DNA of 64,000 nt from contig JXTB01000034.1 in the NCBI GenBank assembly GCA_002914805.1, positions 1,220,972-1,284,971 on the forward strand, read 5' to 3'. Positions 20,712 through 31,037 of the stretch are shown one piece after another. The stretch's first letter is position 1. Every line of letters begins with the position of its first letter. A program made the position numbers and the translations under genes. Source of the DNA: Parasponia andersonii (lineage: Eukaryota; Streptophyta; Magnoliopsida; Rosales; Cannabaceae). The notes below the pieces were generated by a model that worked only from the letters and a program-made list of their open reading frames with translations, did no database searches and was not told the origin of the DNA.

Positions 20712-23700
20712 TGGCGGTAAAATTCGATATTGAGAAGTTCAATGGGAGCAATTTCTCTCTATAGAAAATAAAGATAAAGGCAATCTAGAGGAAAGATAAT
20801 TACCTAGTAGCAATTGGGGAAAGACTTGCTGAGATTACTGATGATAAAATGTGGGACGAGATAGATGACAATACTGTCGCTAACTTACATCTAGCGCTAG
20901 CAGATGGTGTCCTATCAAGTATTGAAGAGAAAAAGTCAGCTAAGGAGATATGGGATACGCTAACAAAATTGTATCAAGCCAAGTTATTGCACAACAAAAT
21001 TTTCTTAAAAAAAAGGTTTTACACCATTTGAATGACGAAATCTACAACAGTGACTGACCATATCAATACCCTCAACACTTTATTTTCGCAGCTCACAGCA
21101 ATGGAGTATAAAATAGAGGATAACGTGCAGAAATCTTACTTCAAAGTCTACCTGATTCATATGATCAGCTCATCATAAATGTCACCAGCAATGCCACAAC
21201 TATAGTTTTCATCGATCTTACAGCTGCTGTTCTTGAAGAAGAAAATCGGCGTAAGAACAAGGAAGATAGATCAACAAGTTCACAGCAAGAAGAGGCTTTG
21301 ATAATGAGAGGGAGATCAACAGATCGTGGCCTCAGTGGGAGTCAGAGTCATGGTAGATCAAAGTCAAGAAGTAAGAAGAATATCAAGTGCTATCACTGTA
21401 GTAAGAAAAGGCACATCAAAAGAGAGTGTTGGTAACTCAAGAAGAATGAAGATTCCAGAGAAAGAACCCCGAGTCATCAAATACTCAGGGTAACGTGGCA
21501 AATATTTCAGATGATGGAAAATCCTCTACAGCGAAGCAGCAACCGTTTCCAAGGATAGACGGTAACTTACTGAGGTTTGGTTAGTGGATTCGGGAGCAAC
21601 ATGGCATATGACTTCTTACAGAGAGTGGTTTCATGCATATGAACCTGTCTGTGAAGGATCTATGTTCATGAGTAACGATCATGCTTTAAAGATCACTGGG
21701 ATTGGCACTATCAAGATAAAGATATATGATGGTACTATTCGTACTATTCAAGAGGTGCGACATGTGAAGGGCCTGAAGAAAAATCCTTAATCTTTCGGAT
21801 AATTAGACAACCTTGGTTGTAAAAATTGTGTTAAGAATGGGATCATAAAGATCATGAAGGGTGCGCTTATAGTAATGAAGGCGGAAAAGATCACAGTAAA
21901 TCTGTACATACTTAAAGGAGATACACTGATAGAAGCGGAGGTATCAGTTACTTCAACAAATTTTGGAGAAGAATCAACGATGATGTGGCATCGTAGACTC
22001 GGCCATATGTCGGAACGAGGATTGAAGATTTTCTCTGAACAGAGGTTGTTTACTAGTCTTACAAAGGTATCTTTACTATTTTGTGAGCATTGTGTCACAA
22101 ACAAGTAGCATATATTAAAGTTTAACACATCCAGCTCTAGAAGTAAGAAAGTTCTAGACTTGATTTACTCTAATGTTTGGCAAGTACCGGTGATATCCCT
22201 AGGAAGAGCTAGATACTTTGTATCTTTTATTGATGATTACTCTAGGAGATGTTGGATATATCCTATCAAGAGGAAGGCAGATGTGTTTTTGGTCTTCAAA
22301 ATATTTAAAGTGCAGATAAAGCTTGAATCTGGAGAGAAGATCAAGTGTTTGAGGATAGACAATGGAGGAGAATATACAAGCAATGAATTTGATAACTTTT
22401 GTCAACAAGAATGTATCAAAAGGCAATTTATAGTGGCATACACTCCTCAGCAAAATAGAGTGACAGAACGGATGAACAGAACCTTGTTAGAAAGAATAAG
22501 AGCAATGTTGAAAGCTGCAGGTCTACCCAAGACATTCTGGGCAGAAGTAGTCAAAACTGCATGTTACGTGATTAATCGATCTCCATCAACAACGATTGAT
22601 CTGAAGACACTAATAGAGATGTGGACTGGTAAGCTAGCTGATTATTCTCGCTTGTATATATTTAGAAGTCATGTGTACGTGATGTACAACATTCAAGAAA
22701 TCACAAAATTGAATTCAAAATCCAAAAAATGTGTATTCTTAGGATATGCTGATGGAGTCAAGGGGTATCGCTTATGGGATCCCACTGCATATAAGGTTGT
22801 CATCCATAGAGATGTGATATTTACAGAGAATAAAATGCAAGAGAAGGGAGATGATAGCAAATCAGAAACTACTACAGTTCAGGTAGAAAAGAATACTGAA
22901 GATTCAGATTTTTCTGAAGCTACACCAGAGTACGAAGTAGAAGAACTAGTCGAGGAAGAGACTTTTGAAATCTTTTGATCAACTCATGAGAGAAGACCAC
23001 CGGCCTGGCACTCAAATTATGTCACTGAGAGGAACATTGCATACTACCTTCTAACAGAGGATGGAGAGCCAACAACTTTTCATGAGGCTACCAAAAGTGC
23101 GGATGTATCCCTGTGGATAGCAGCAATGTAAGAAGAGATTGAATCCCTTCACAAGAACAAGACATGGGATCTTGTTTCGCTTCCACAAGGAAGGAAGGCC
23201 ATTAGAAACAAATAGGTCTACAAGATCAAGCGTGATAACAATGATCAAGTAGAGCAATATCGTGCAAGATTGGTGGTAAAGAGATATGCTCAGAAAGAAG
23301 GTATTGACTTTAACGAGATATTTTCACCTGTGGTTCGACTAACGAAAATTAGAGTAGTTCTGGTGATGTGTGCTAAGTTTGATCTACATCTAGAGTAGCT
23401 AGATGTGAAAATTGCTTTTCTTCATAGAGAACTTGAAGAAGAAATTTATATACTCCAACTAGAAGGTTTTGCTGAAACAGCCAAAGAGAATTTGGTTTGT
23501 AAGTTGAACAAATCTCTATACGGTCTCAAACAAGTACCGAGGTATTGGTATAAGAGATTTGATTCCTTTATCATAAGCTTTGGGTGCAACAGACTCAATT
23601 CAGACCACTGCACATATTTCAGGAGGTTTGATGAAGATAGTAATTTTATTATCTTATTGTTGTACGTGGACGACATATTGATAGCAAGCCCCAACAAAGG

Positions 23701-24545
23701 TAGAGTCCAAGAATTAAAGGCACAGTTGGCTAGGAAATTTGATATGAAAGACTTAGGACTAGCAATTCACCGAGACAAAAGAAATAGGAAGATTTGGCTC
23801 TCTCAGAAGAATTATTTGAAGAAAATCTTACGACGCTTCAATATGTAAGATTGTAAGATAATTTCTACCCCACTTCCTATTAACTTCAAGTTATCTTCCG
23901 AGATATGTCCTAGCAATGAAGCAAAGAGGATAGAGATGTCTCAAGTACCGTATGCATCAGCAGTGAGAACCCTAATGTTTACTATGATATGTACAAGACC
24001 AGATATTGCACAAGCAGTGGGAGCAGTTAGTCGGTATATGACGAATCCTGGTAGAGAGCATTGGAATACAGTAAAGAGGATTTTGAGGTACATCAAAGGA
24101 ACCTCTTTGGCTACTTTATGGAGGATCAGAATTTACTGTCAGAGGATATGTTGATTCAGATTTTACCGGTGATCTTGACAAGCGAAAATCTACTACAGGC
24201 TATGTGTTTACTCTTGCAGAAGGAGTTGTAAGCTGGGTTTCGAAACTGCAAATTATTGTAGTTTTATCTACAACAGAAACAGAATACATGACAGTTACAC
24301 AAACTTGCAAAGAGGCTATTTGGGTTCAAAGGTTATTGGAGGAACTCGGACATAAACAAGAGAAGATTTCTCTATTTTGTGACAGTCAGATTGCCTTACA
24401 CATTGCAAGGAATCTAATCTTTCATTCCAGAACAAAGCATATAGGGTTCAATATCATTTTGTTCGAGAACTAGTAGAAGATAGAAGTATAGACATGTTGA
24501 AGATACACACCAAGGAGAATTTAGGAGATGCTTTAACTAAATCAA
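20712..24545 (+). pseudogene. Gag-Pol polyprotein of copia B (broken)
   Basis: Plus-strand order: gag from MAVKFDIEKFNG at 20712, with a TAG after FSL near 20762. A CCHC knuckle lies near 21390 (CYHC-4-H-4-C kept, the glycines lost). Protease follows with VDSGATWHM near 21585, then the GAG-pre-integrase region (21854-22108) and integrase (22160-22978, with YSNVW where a D is expected, then DNGGEY and the RVTERMNR glutamate). Reverse transcriptase (23270-23900) has YVDD near 23665, and RNase H (24120-24480) has TTETEYMT and FCDSQIAL. Many stops and frame changes. The first integrase aspartate appears replaced by asparagine (SNVW against SDVW in copia A), so the enzyme would be inactive even with the frame open. 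Confidence 0.85.
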
Positions 24546-24686
24546 TCAATACTGACAAGTTCCAATGATGTAGAGCCTCATGTGACCTAACAGAAACGTA
24601 AGTAGCATGAAGAATTGACGAGCAAAGAAAAGAGAGATTTATTAAGTATGAAGACATGATTAAAATCAAGTCTTCAAGTGGGAGAA

Positions 24687-25251
24687 TGTAATAAGTAATG
24701 CCACTTTTGTCAATCATGGTGGCTTATGTTTTAAGTCAAAAAAATAGAGCAAGAGAATTCGGTGGAGTAGGCCTAAATGCATTTAATGCATGTATGGCTA
24801 AAGTCCACAATTGTGGCTTAATGGTGGAGTATGCACCGACCGGTGCCTACAATTGTTGAATAAAGGGAAGAAAAGAAAGGAGAGTTTCTGCTATAAATAT
24901 CTCTCTATACCCTTATTCATTATCCCATTCAAAATATTTTCTTCTCCTCTTAAGAGAGAGTTTAATCTAGGAATTCTTCTTAGTGTCCAACTTTAGTTTT
25001 CTCCTGATTTGTTTAGAGAGAGCATTTTCTCCTATTTCAAGAGAGAGAGGTTCATTTATTCTCTCCTTGTATTTAGAGAGAAGTGAGTTGTAATTTCCTT
25101 TTCATAATGAATTTTTCCACAGCCATGTCTGTAGACGTAGCCTAAATTGGGTGAACCACAACAAATCTTTTATGTTCCTTATTTTTTTCATTTTATCTCG
25201 AGTCGTATTTTAGCTGTGTGTTATCGTTTCTGCAAAGTCGATCTCCTGACA
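24687..25251 (+). repeat. 3' LTR of copia B
   Basis: 565 bp, TGTAATAAGTAATG to CTCCTGACA. It keeps the TATA-like box near 24895. Its right third (gagagaggttcatttattc, gacgtagcctaaattgg) matches the copia A LTR, while its left part does not. Confidence 0.9.
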
Positions 25252-25674
25252 ATTTCTCGGAACCTGCCATTGAAGACGTTGTGGGAGATGTTCAAGAGTT
25301 TCAGAGACGTGAGGTTCGCCATCTCCGCGGGGAGTTTCCCAGTGAGATTGTCACAGGCGATCGTGAGGTTCACGAGCTTGTTCAGAAGCACAATCTCCGG
25401 CGGCAAGTATCCAAACAGGGGAACATTGGTGACTTTGAGAGCCGTGACACGTGACTCTCCATCGCACGTGACTCCGTAGAAGGAGCAGTGTGCCGAAGGA
25501 GAAAAAGAAGAAGAGGGTTGCCAGTTATCGAGGCCCAAACCTCTGGATCCGGTCATGGGATTCTTGAGGTTCAACAGCACGTCCGGGTCACTGTGCCCAG
25601 AACAGAAAGTGGTAAGTAAAAAAGCAAAGAAGAAGAATCTGATATAAAGATGAGGCTGAGACTAAGACTATCAT
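25252..25674 (-). pseudogene. Pseudogene B, piece 1 (start codon to first LRRs)
   Basis: ATG at 25672-25674 in the same context as the intact gene's start. The signal-peptide codons are recognisable, but a run of T is one base too long (plus strand 25617-25625) and shifts the frame. From about 25600 the correct frame resumes ([29 protein letters not shown]) up to the copia B insertion. Confidence 0.9.
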
Positions 25675-27145
25675 CTCTGTTGTGTTAAATCACTCCAAAC
25701 TAGTTTCAGATTGAAATTTAGACGTAGAAGATATCTATGAACTAACTAGTCCACTCGATTCTATTATTTAGTGGTATTTTCACTATATTAAATTACGTGA
25801 ACTTGTATTTCACTTTTCAGACTGGTACAACACAATTCTTATTGAATTTTGTATTTTTCTATACCGATCCAACTAAACGAGTTAATTCGTGAACTCTACT
25901 TTAATTATATCATATCGAGTATCTATCAAACTATTGCGTCTTCATAACAAAATAGAGCACCTTTAGCCTTTAGGGACCTATAATCTTTTATGGTGGGAGA
26001 TGAAAGTGGTGTGATTTGAGAGCCCCATAAGTATGTAAAAGCATCTATTCTTTTCTCGAGGTTGGAGAGAATAAATTCATATTCTCATATAATGCGAAAT
26101 ATAGCGGAGAATTCTGTATTAGAAGAATCTAAACAAGTATTTATGGAGAATAAAGATGAAACCCTTTTTTTTTCCCTATTTTATTTTTAACTGCTGCAGA
26201 AATCAACTAATTGATCTAGAGATTTGCATAACTTTTTGGATACTTCAACTCTATGCATGCTTTCTCATGTATACTTTACTGCTCCACATGACTTGATTGA
26301 AGTGACTGAATTATTAGTATTTTAGAATTTAACATTGGTATATTTTTTATTGTATGTAGCTTTATTATATGTTTGAGCTCTGCCCCAAACTTGTCCACAG
26401 AATCGTATATAAGTGGGCTAATATATTTTTGGATATTGGTATAAGAGAAAAGTTCATGTTTGGTTGTGCAACATCGAATTATCATTTAAGATTTAAGAAA
26501 CATGTGGTGGAGCAAACTTAGCTCTAGACCAATACTATCGATACCAATTTTGTCGCACAACGACATATTTTTTGTTATTAAATAATTTTAATTAATAAAT
26601 TAAATTTTACTTAAATTTTATCTAATTATAATTAGTCAACGTAAATTATAGATCTAAGCATAATTATTCACCTTTAAATGAAGTCAATCGCACGCCAAAA
26701 CCTAGCTAGAAGAAACAATCTCACGCATGTTTTATAGCACTCCTAGTACAACTTGGAAAGAAAAGAAGCGTCATTAATTGGCCTCTTGTCCTATCATTAT
26801 TAAATTATCTGAGACTATATACCGAATAGAACATTGCTGTTAAAGGAGCCTTATTAAATCTAAGTATGTAGGTATGAATTAGTTTTCGTAGAGTAGAAAT
26901 CCGGAAAAAGTTACCTAGGTTCTCTTGCCGATAATTAATCTATAGATGTAACAATATTGTAGTACCTTGTTTTATTTTCTATGAAGATGTCCAGGAATGT
27001 ATAGTCAAATTCTAGAATGTAATCCATATAGCTCTTTTTGGATCATAATCTGTCTCCATATTTGACTTTACGGATGTTACAAAAATAAACTAGGAAAAAG
27101 GACTTTTATCATAAACGAGACACCTTCCTAATGCTAATATTACCC
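25675..27145. repeat. Duplicated upstream region of the CLV1-like locus
   Basis: 25675-25745 matches 59346-59420. From about 25817 to 27140 the sequence matches 61123-62335 in order (for example ggtgggagatgaaagtgg, ttggatattggtataagaga, gatcataatctgtctccata). No coding sequence. The roughly 1.7 kb lying between these blocks beside the intact gene (about 59430-61116) is absent here. This shows that pseudogene B and the intact gene arose by duplication of a segment, not by retroposition. Confidence 0.85.
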
Positions 27146-27440
27146 AAACCCGAAGGTAAAAAGTGAAGTCGCTATCCCAAACCTGAATGGCCTCCAAATT
27201 CGGAAGCTCACCCACAAACTCAGACAAACGATTCCTGAACAGATTAAGCAGCCTCAAGTTATTCAGCTCCGAGAAACTCGAGGGTATTTCTCCGGTGAGC
27301 TCGTCTATGAGACATCAAGCTCTCTAAACCAGAGAGCTCCGGAGGTATTTGGCCAGTGGGAAGATTTACCTGCAAAAACAAGTAATGTAGACTCTTCAAG
27401 AGGCCCAAACTCATGGGGATCTCACTGGTGAGGTTACATA
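27146..27440 (-). pseudogene. CLV1-like fragment C (LRR part)
   Basis: The minus strand resembles the intact gene at about 58255-58570: [31 protein letters not shown], then frame-broken words of the next LRRs. It has a deletion and several frame changes. It abuts the end of the duplicated upstream block at about 27145. Confidence 0.85.
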
Positions 27441-28128
27441 TCAGACATGGGATTTGCCAAAGGTATCTTTAGATGAATATCATGAGAACGTAACACATGA
27501 AAGAATAAAGGCAAGTCCTGCTACTCGACATGCTCAGCTGCATGAGCAAAAAAAATATATAAATTTTGGATCAGAAAATTTATCAAGGACAACAAATACC
27601 CTCAATTTTGCCCACGACCAGTCACCCAAAATAAGAGTAAAATAGGGACTTTTTGGCTATTACCTTTGAGAAATTTACATTCAATACTTGTTTTTATAAC
27701 TTATTTTCATAAATACCCTTTTTTAATTTTTTTTCAAAAATATCAGTTTTTATGGTACACATTTCACGTACAAAATATGAGTGGTATACATTTACAATGT
27801 AAATTTTTACCCATGTGGTATACATTTCATGTGTGCAATATGAACGATATATATTTTCAATGTAAATTTTTACTATAATTCACATTTTTCATTATAAATT
27901 TGATCTATGATATATATTTTGAAATGTGTTCCAATTATCAGTGTAATTTTTTTTTAACGAAATGTGTACTATGTTATATACTTGATGTATGACATGTATA
28001 TCATGAAATGCTAGTGTATTATGGTTATACATTTCATATGTAAAATGCTAGTGGTCTATATTTCTAATAAAACGGGTATAAAAACAGATATTCATGAAAT
28101 AAACATAAAAATATATATATTTATGAAA
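27441..28128. other. AT-rich region with a drifted 'gtatacatttcat' repeat
   Basis: No gene. Between about 27745 and 28050 a word like 'tggtatacatttcatgt' followed by 'aaaatatgagtgg' returns several times with irregular spacing. This is an old, drifted tandem repeat. Confidence 0.55.
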
Positions 28129-28362
28129 TGGCACCAATCCAGTGGGTATTTTAATTTTATCTACACATAGGTATCATTTTGGCCAATAAAAAGTTATTAT
28201 GCATATTTTTTTATTGTAAAATGTAGGAGAGAGAAATAACATTAATGATTCACGTTTTTTTATGCACCTCATTATAGTCATTGGATTATTATTAGATAAT
28301 AATCCAATGGCTAAAAAAATACCTACACATAAGTAAAAAAAATACCTACTGGATTGGCAACC
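28129..28362. mobile_element. Mutator-like MITE, copy 2, with 9-bp target duplication
   Basis: 234 bp. The left end (ccaatccagtgggtatttt) and the complement of the right end (ccaatccagtaggtatttt) are terminal inverted repeats that extend through 'cacataggta'. The nonamer TTTATGAAA lies on both sides (28120-28128 and 28363-28371), the size expected for Mutator-like elements. No coding capacity. It shares termini and interior with the copy at 740-1107. The local DNA repeats 'atgaaat' words, which weakens the target-duplication argument slightly. Confidence 0.7.
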
Positions 28363-28899
28363 TTTATGAAAATATAGATTTGAAAACGAGTGTTTATGAA
28401 CTTTTCCCATTATCTTTAGAACATAACGAGTTTTTTAACCCCTACATTTCCCGCAGAATATATACAGAGTATAATAAATTAATAATAAAATAATTGTTAC
28501 ATTAGTTATAATCCTTAATATTTTTTTATAATATAATGATATTTGTCTCTTATATAATAAGATGTTATTCAAAATATTACAAAATACTTTTATATTGAAA
28601 TAGATTAATAATTAGATTCACAGCTTTTGTTTTCCTTTCTTTTGTTGCTCCTCTTTACTGTAATTAGAAAAAAATAGAATAGAAAAAAAACATTAGATTA
28701 ACTTTTTTTTAAGAAAAATAATAAGTTTTGCTGTTAAGGTATGAGGTATTTAGTTTTTTATATAATTAAATTAATTACCTGTTGAGTTTTTACTTTTTTG
28801 ATATTTTTAATGATGTTGTTTTTGATTTGAAATGCAAAAAAAAACAAAAAATTATTATTTAAATGATGGATAATATATTATATATTTTCTAAGATTAAG

Positions 28900-31037
28900 T
28901 GTAAATTGATTGTGGTATTTTATTTTTCTGTAATTTTTTTTTGGATCAGGTATTTTTGGATCGAGCGATATGACTGGTACTACTTCTATTTTGGCAATGG
29001 TTGGTGATACTAAAAGTAGCAATGTAGTGGATTTATCGTCATCAAATTTTTTTGACACGATTGTATCAATTAAAGATCCACTCGTTCTGAAATAAACTTG
29101 AAATATTTTTTATTATCCGCATAGTTGCTCGATTATTGGTGATAATATTGTTGGATCAGTGTAATTTTCCTCTATTATTAATACTGAGCATGATTTTTTT
29201 TAATCAAAATTTGAGTTGCTTTCCCGAATATTGTGATGAGAGTGAATTCTGTTTCTTTTTGAATTCTGGTATTTTATTTATACTTGTTGAAACAATAATG
29301 TGAAAGAAGAATTTAGTATAAAAAATAAGCAGAAATATTTTGATTAATATTTAGTGTTATTAAACTATTTTTTATAAGTGGACTAGTTAAAGAAATATTG
29401 ATATAAATTATTTAATTATATGTTCTAGTATGGAGTTGGGATTAATGTTAAATGACCATGTGTGTTACACCACCATCCACTTTCTGCTTCACAGACTTTT
29501 CTTGAATATTGGTGGCAAGAATTGTAGTACCAATCTTGATGTATTTTAAATTTAAATATTTTTGCTTTCACCATAAATTTGATTCCCTCAAGGTAAAAAA
29601 AAAAAAACATTTGATATTAGTTTAAGTTCTAATCTAGAATGATATTTTTATTAAAATTATTGTATTTATGTTAATATGTTGAGTTAGTTAATCTAGTTCG
29701 TTTAGTTCTACAATTGTTTTTCTTTTTTGTAATTTTTGTTGCTCTAGTGGTTGTCTTTCTCTTGGAATAGGAGTTGGAAGGAATTCAATATGTCATGTTG
29801 TATGTTGAAACTTGAGTAATAAATTAATAAGAAAAGTATCAATATTTAATTAGATAAATATAATAAGTTTTATTTTAATTCAAAGAAGTATAAAAGATAA
29901 TTATTACCTTATTTTTAATGCATTAATTTTTGGTATGTCTATGTTCATATAATATATTATTGTACCTGTACTTGCAATATATATATTTCCTATTTGACAC
30001 AAAAGTTTATATTAGTTAATATATAATTTTAAAGAAATGAGTAATTTTATATATAAAAGTAAAATATAGTTATTGGTTACTTAGATATTGTTTTATTGTC
30101 ATAGAAATAAAGATAGTTATGATTGGTTCCTCTATAGTATTTATAATATCTATATTAAATTTTTTTGTTATTTCACCTCATAAAGTGATTTGTGGTTTTT
30201 CACTCCTGCAGCTTAGACAAAACAATATTAAAGTATGGTCAAAATATAAAATTATTATTTTTAATATGTGAATGTTAATAATAAATGAATTACTTACCTG
30301 ATATTTTATATTATCAACGTTTGTCTTGGGGTCATTCTTCCCTTGATCTTTGTCTCTTCTAAGTCTTGTATTTCTATTAATATTCATATAACTTCTATTA
30401 TAAGAAAAAGAAGAATTAATATAATAAAATTTAAATAATTGTTAGTACGTGTTAATTAGGAACTAATATTGTAATTAGTAATACCTGATAAGATGTCATG
30501 GATATCTATTCTTGTAGGTAGTTGACTAAAATCTATGAAATAGAATTTCTATATTGGAATGTTTGTTGTTAATACTGTTATTGGAGCAAAGGATATTGCT
30601 CTGGCAAACTAAAGCATCGTAGTATAGGGAACAATTTTTTATCTTGGTTTATTCGGTGCGACATTAGAATTGCTGATTCGATATACTTATTCTTCAGTTA
30701 TTTGTTTTGAAATATGATCAACATCTCGAGCTTTTATTATTCTGTGGATTGCTTCGTGTGACATTTTAGAAAAAACTATTTGATTATTAGATAGTATTGT
30801 ATAATGCTAAATAATAAAAGGTATATGTATTAATTATAGTAAATTATGATATGATATAAGGTAGTATGATATAACGTAATATAATATTATTATTTTTATG
30901 TCGTGATCAACTAAAATACAATCCAAACTTATTAAACATTCGGCTGTGTAATCATTATTATGCCAGAGTCTGTTAATGCGAGCTTCAATCGCTCCGTAAA
31001 TTTCATTTGACTTAAGAGATCGAATAAGTGTTGTCAT
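28900..31037 (-). pseudogene. RPA-like (replication protein A large-subunit-type) gene of the Helitron
   Basis: Several pieces on the minus strand fit the RPA1 family. Exon 1 (31037-30896) reads IEARINRLW and then CLISLDCILVDHD, the start of the first OB fold (DUF223). The next piece (about 30785-30485) has FSKMSHEAIHRIIKARDVD and SNSNVAP, then DFSQLPTRIDIHDILSG before a GTATTA donor. Around 29570-29450 DWYYNSC and ESGWWCNTHGH match the zinc-ribbon-type C-terminal OB fold. Near 29270 FTLITIFGKATQ follows. The tail ends near 28920. RPA binds single-stranded DNA in replication; in Helitrons its role is presumed but not proven. Stops, lost cysteines and unclear exon borders mark it as a pseudogene. 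Confidence 0.7.

Larger units (their letters stand above)
20116..25251 (+). mobile_element. Copia B: Ty1/copia LTR retrotransposon, complete but decayed
   Basis: 5136 bp with LTRs at 20116-20595 and 24687-25251 and a perfect 5-bp duplication, ATTTC, at 20111-20115 and 25252-25256, inside pseudogene B. Coding runs on the plus strand. The first two bases of the 5' LTR are TA where the 3' LTR has TG. The primer site (gtagtatcaaagcc) is altered from TGGTATCAGAGC. The polypurine tract is caagtgggagaa at 24675-24686. Coding sequence is closely related to copia A but has more stops. Confidence 0.95.
11650..25674 (-). pseudogene. CLV1-like receptor kinase pseudogene B, split by three LTR insertions
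   Basis: Read on the minus strand, the host pieces are 25674-25252 (signal peptide to LRR 2), 20115-19906, 18411-17697 and 12466-11870. Joined by position they follow the order of the intact gene at 55793-59345. Inserted are copia B (20116-25251), a solo LTR (18412-19905) and copia A (12467-17696). Independent defects include an extra base in the signal peptide (25617-25625), an extra C near 18355, a small deletion near 17866 and several stops. After the LRR domain the sequence diverges. Only a faint juxtamembrane resemblance is left (frame reading FSPFKRLRF near 11720), and no kinase domain follows. It was once a full receptor gene and is now non-functional. Confidence 0.9.

Noticed and set aside
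28372-28900. Attempt to place the Helitron 3' end (hairpin plus CTRR)
   Set aside because: Several CTAA/CTGA words occur on the minus strand but none follows a convincing GC-rich hairpin, so no 3' end is claimed.
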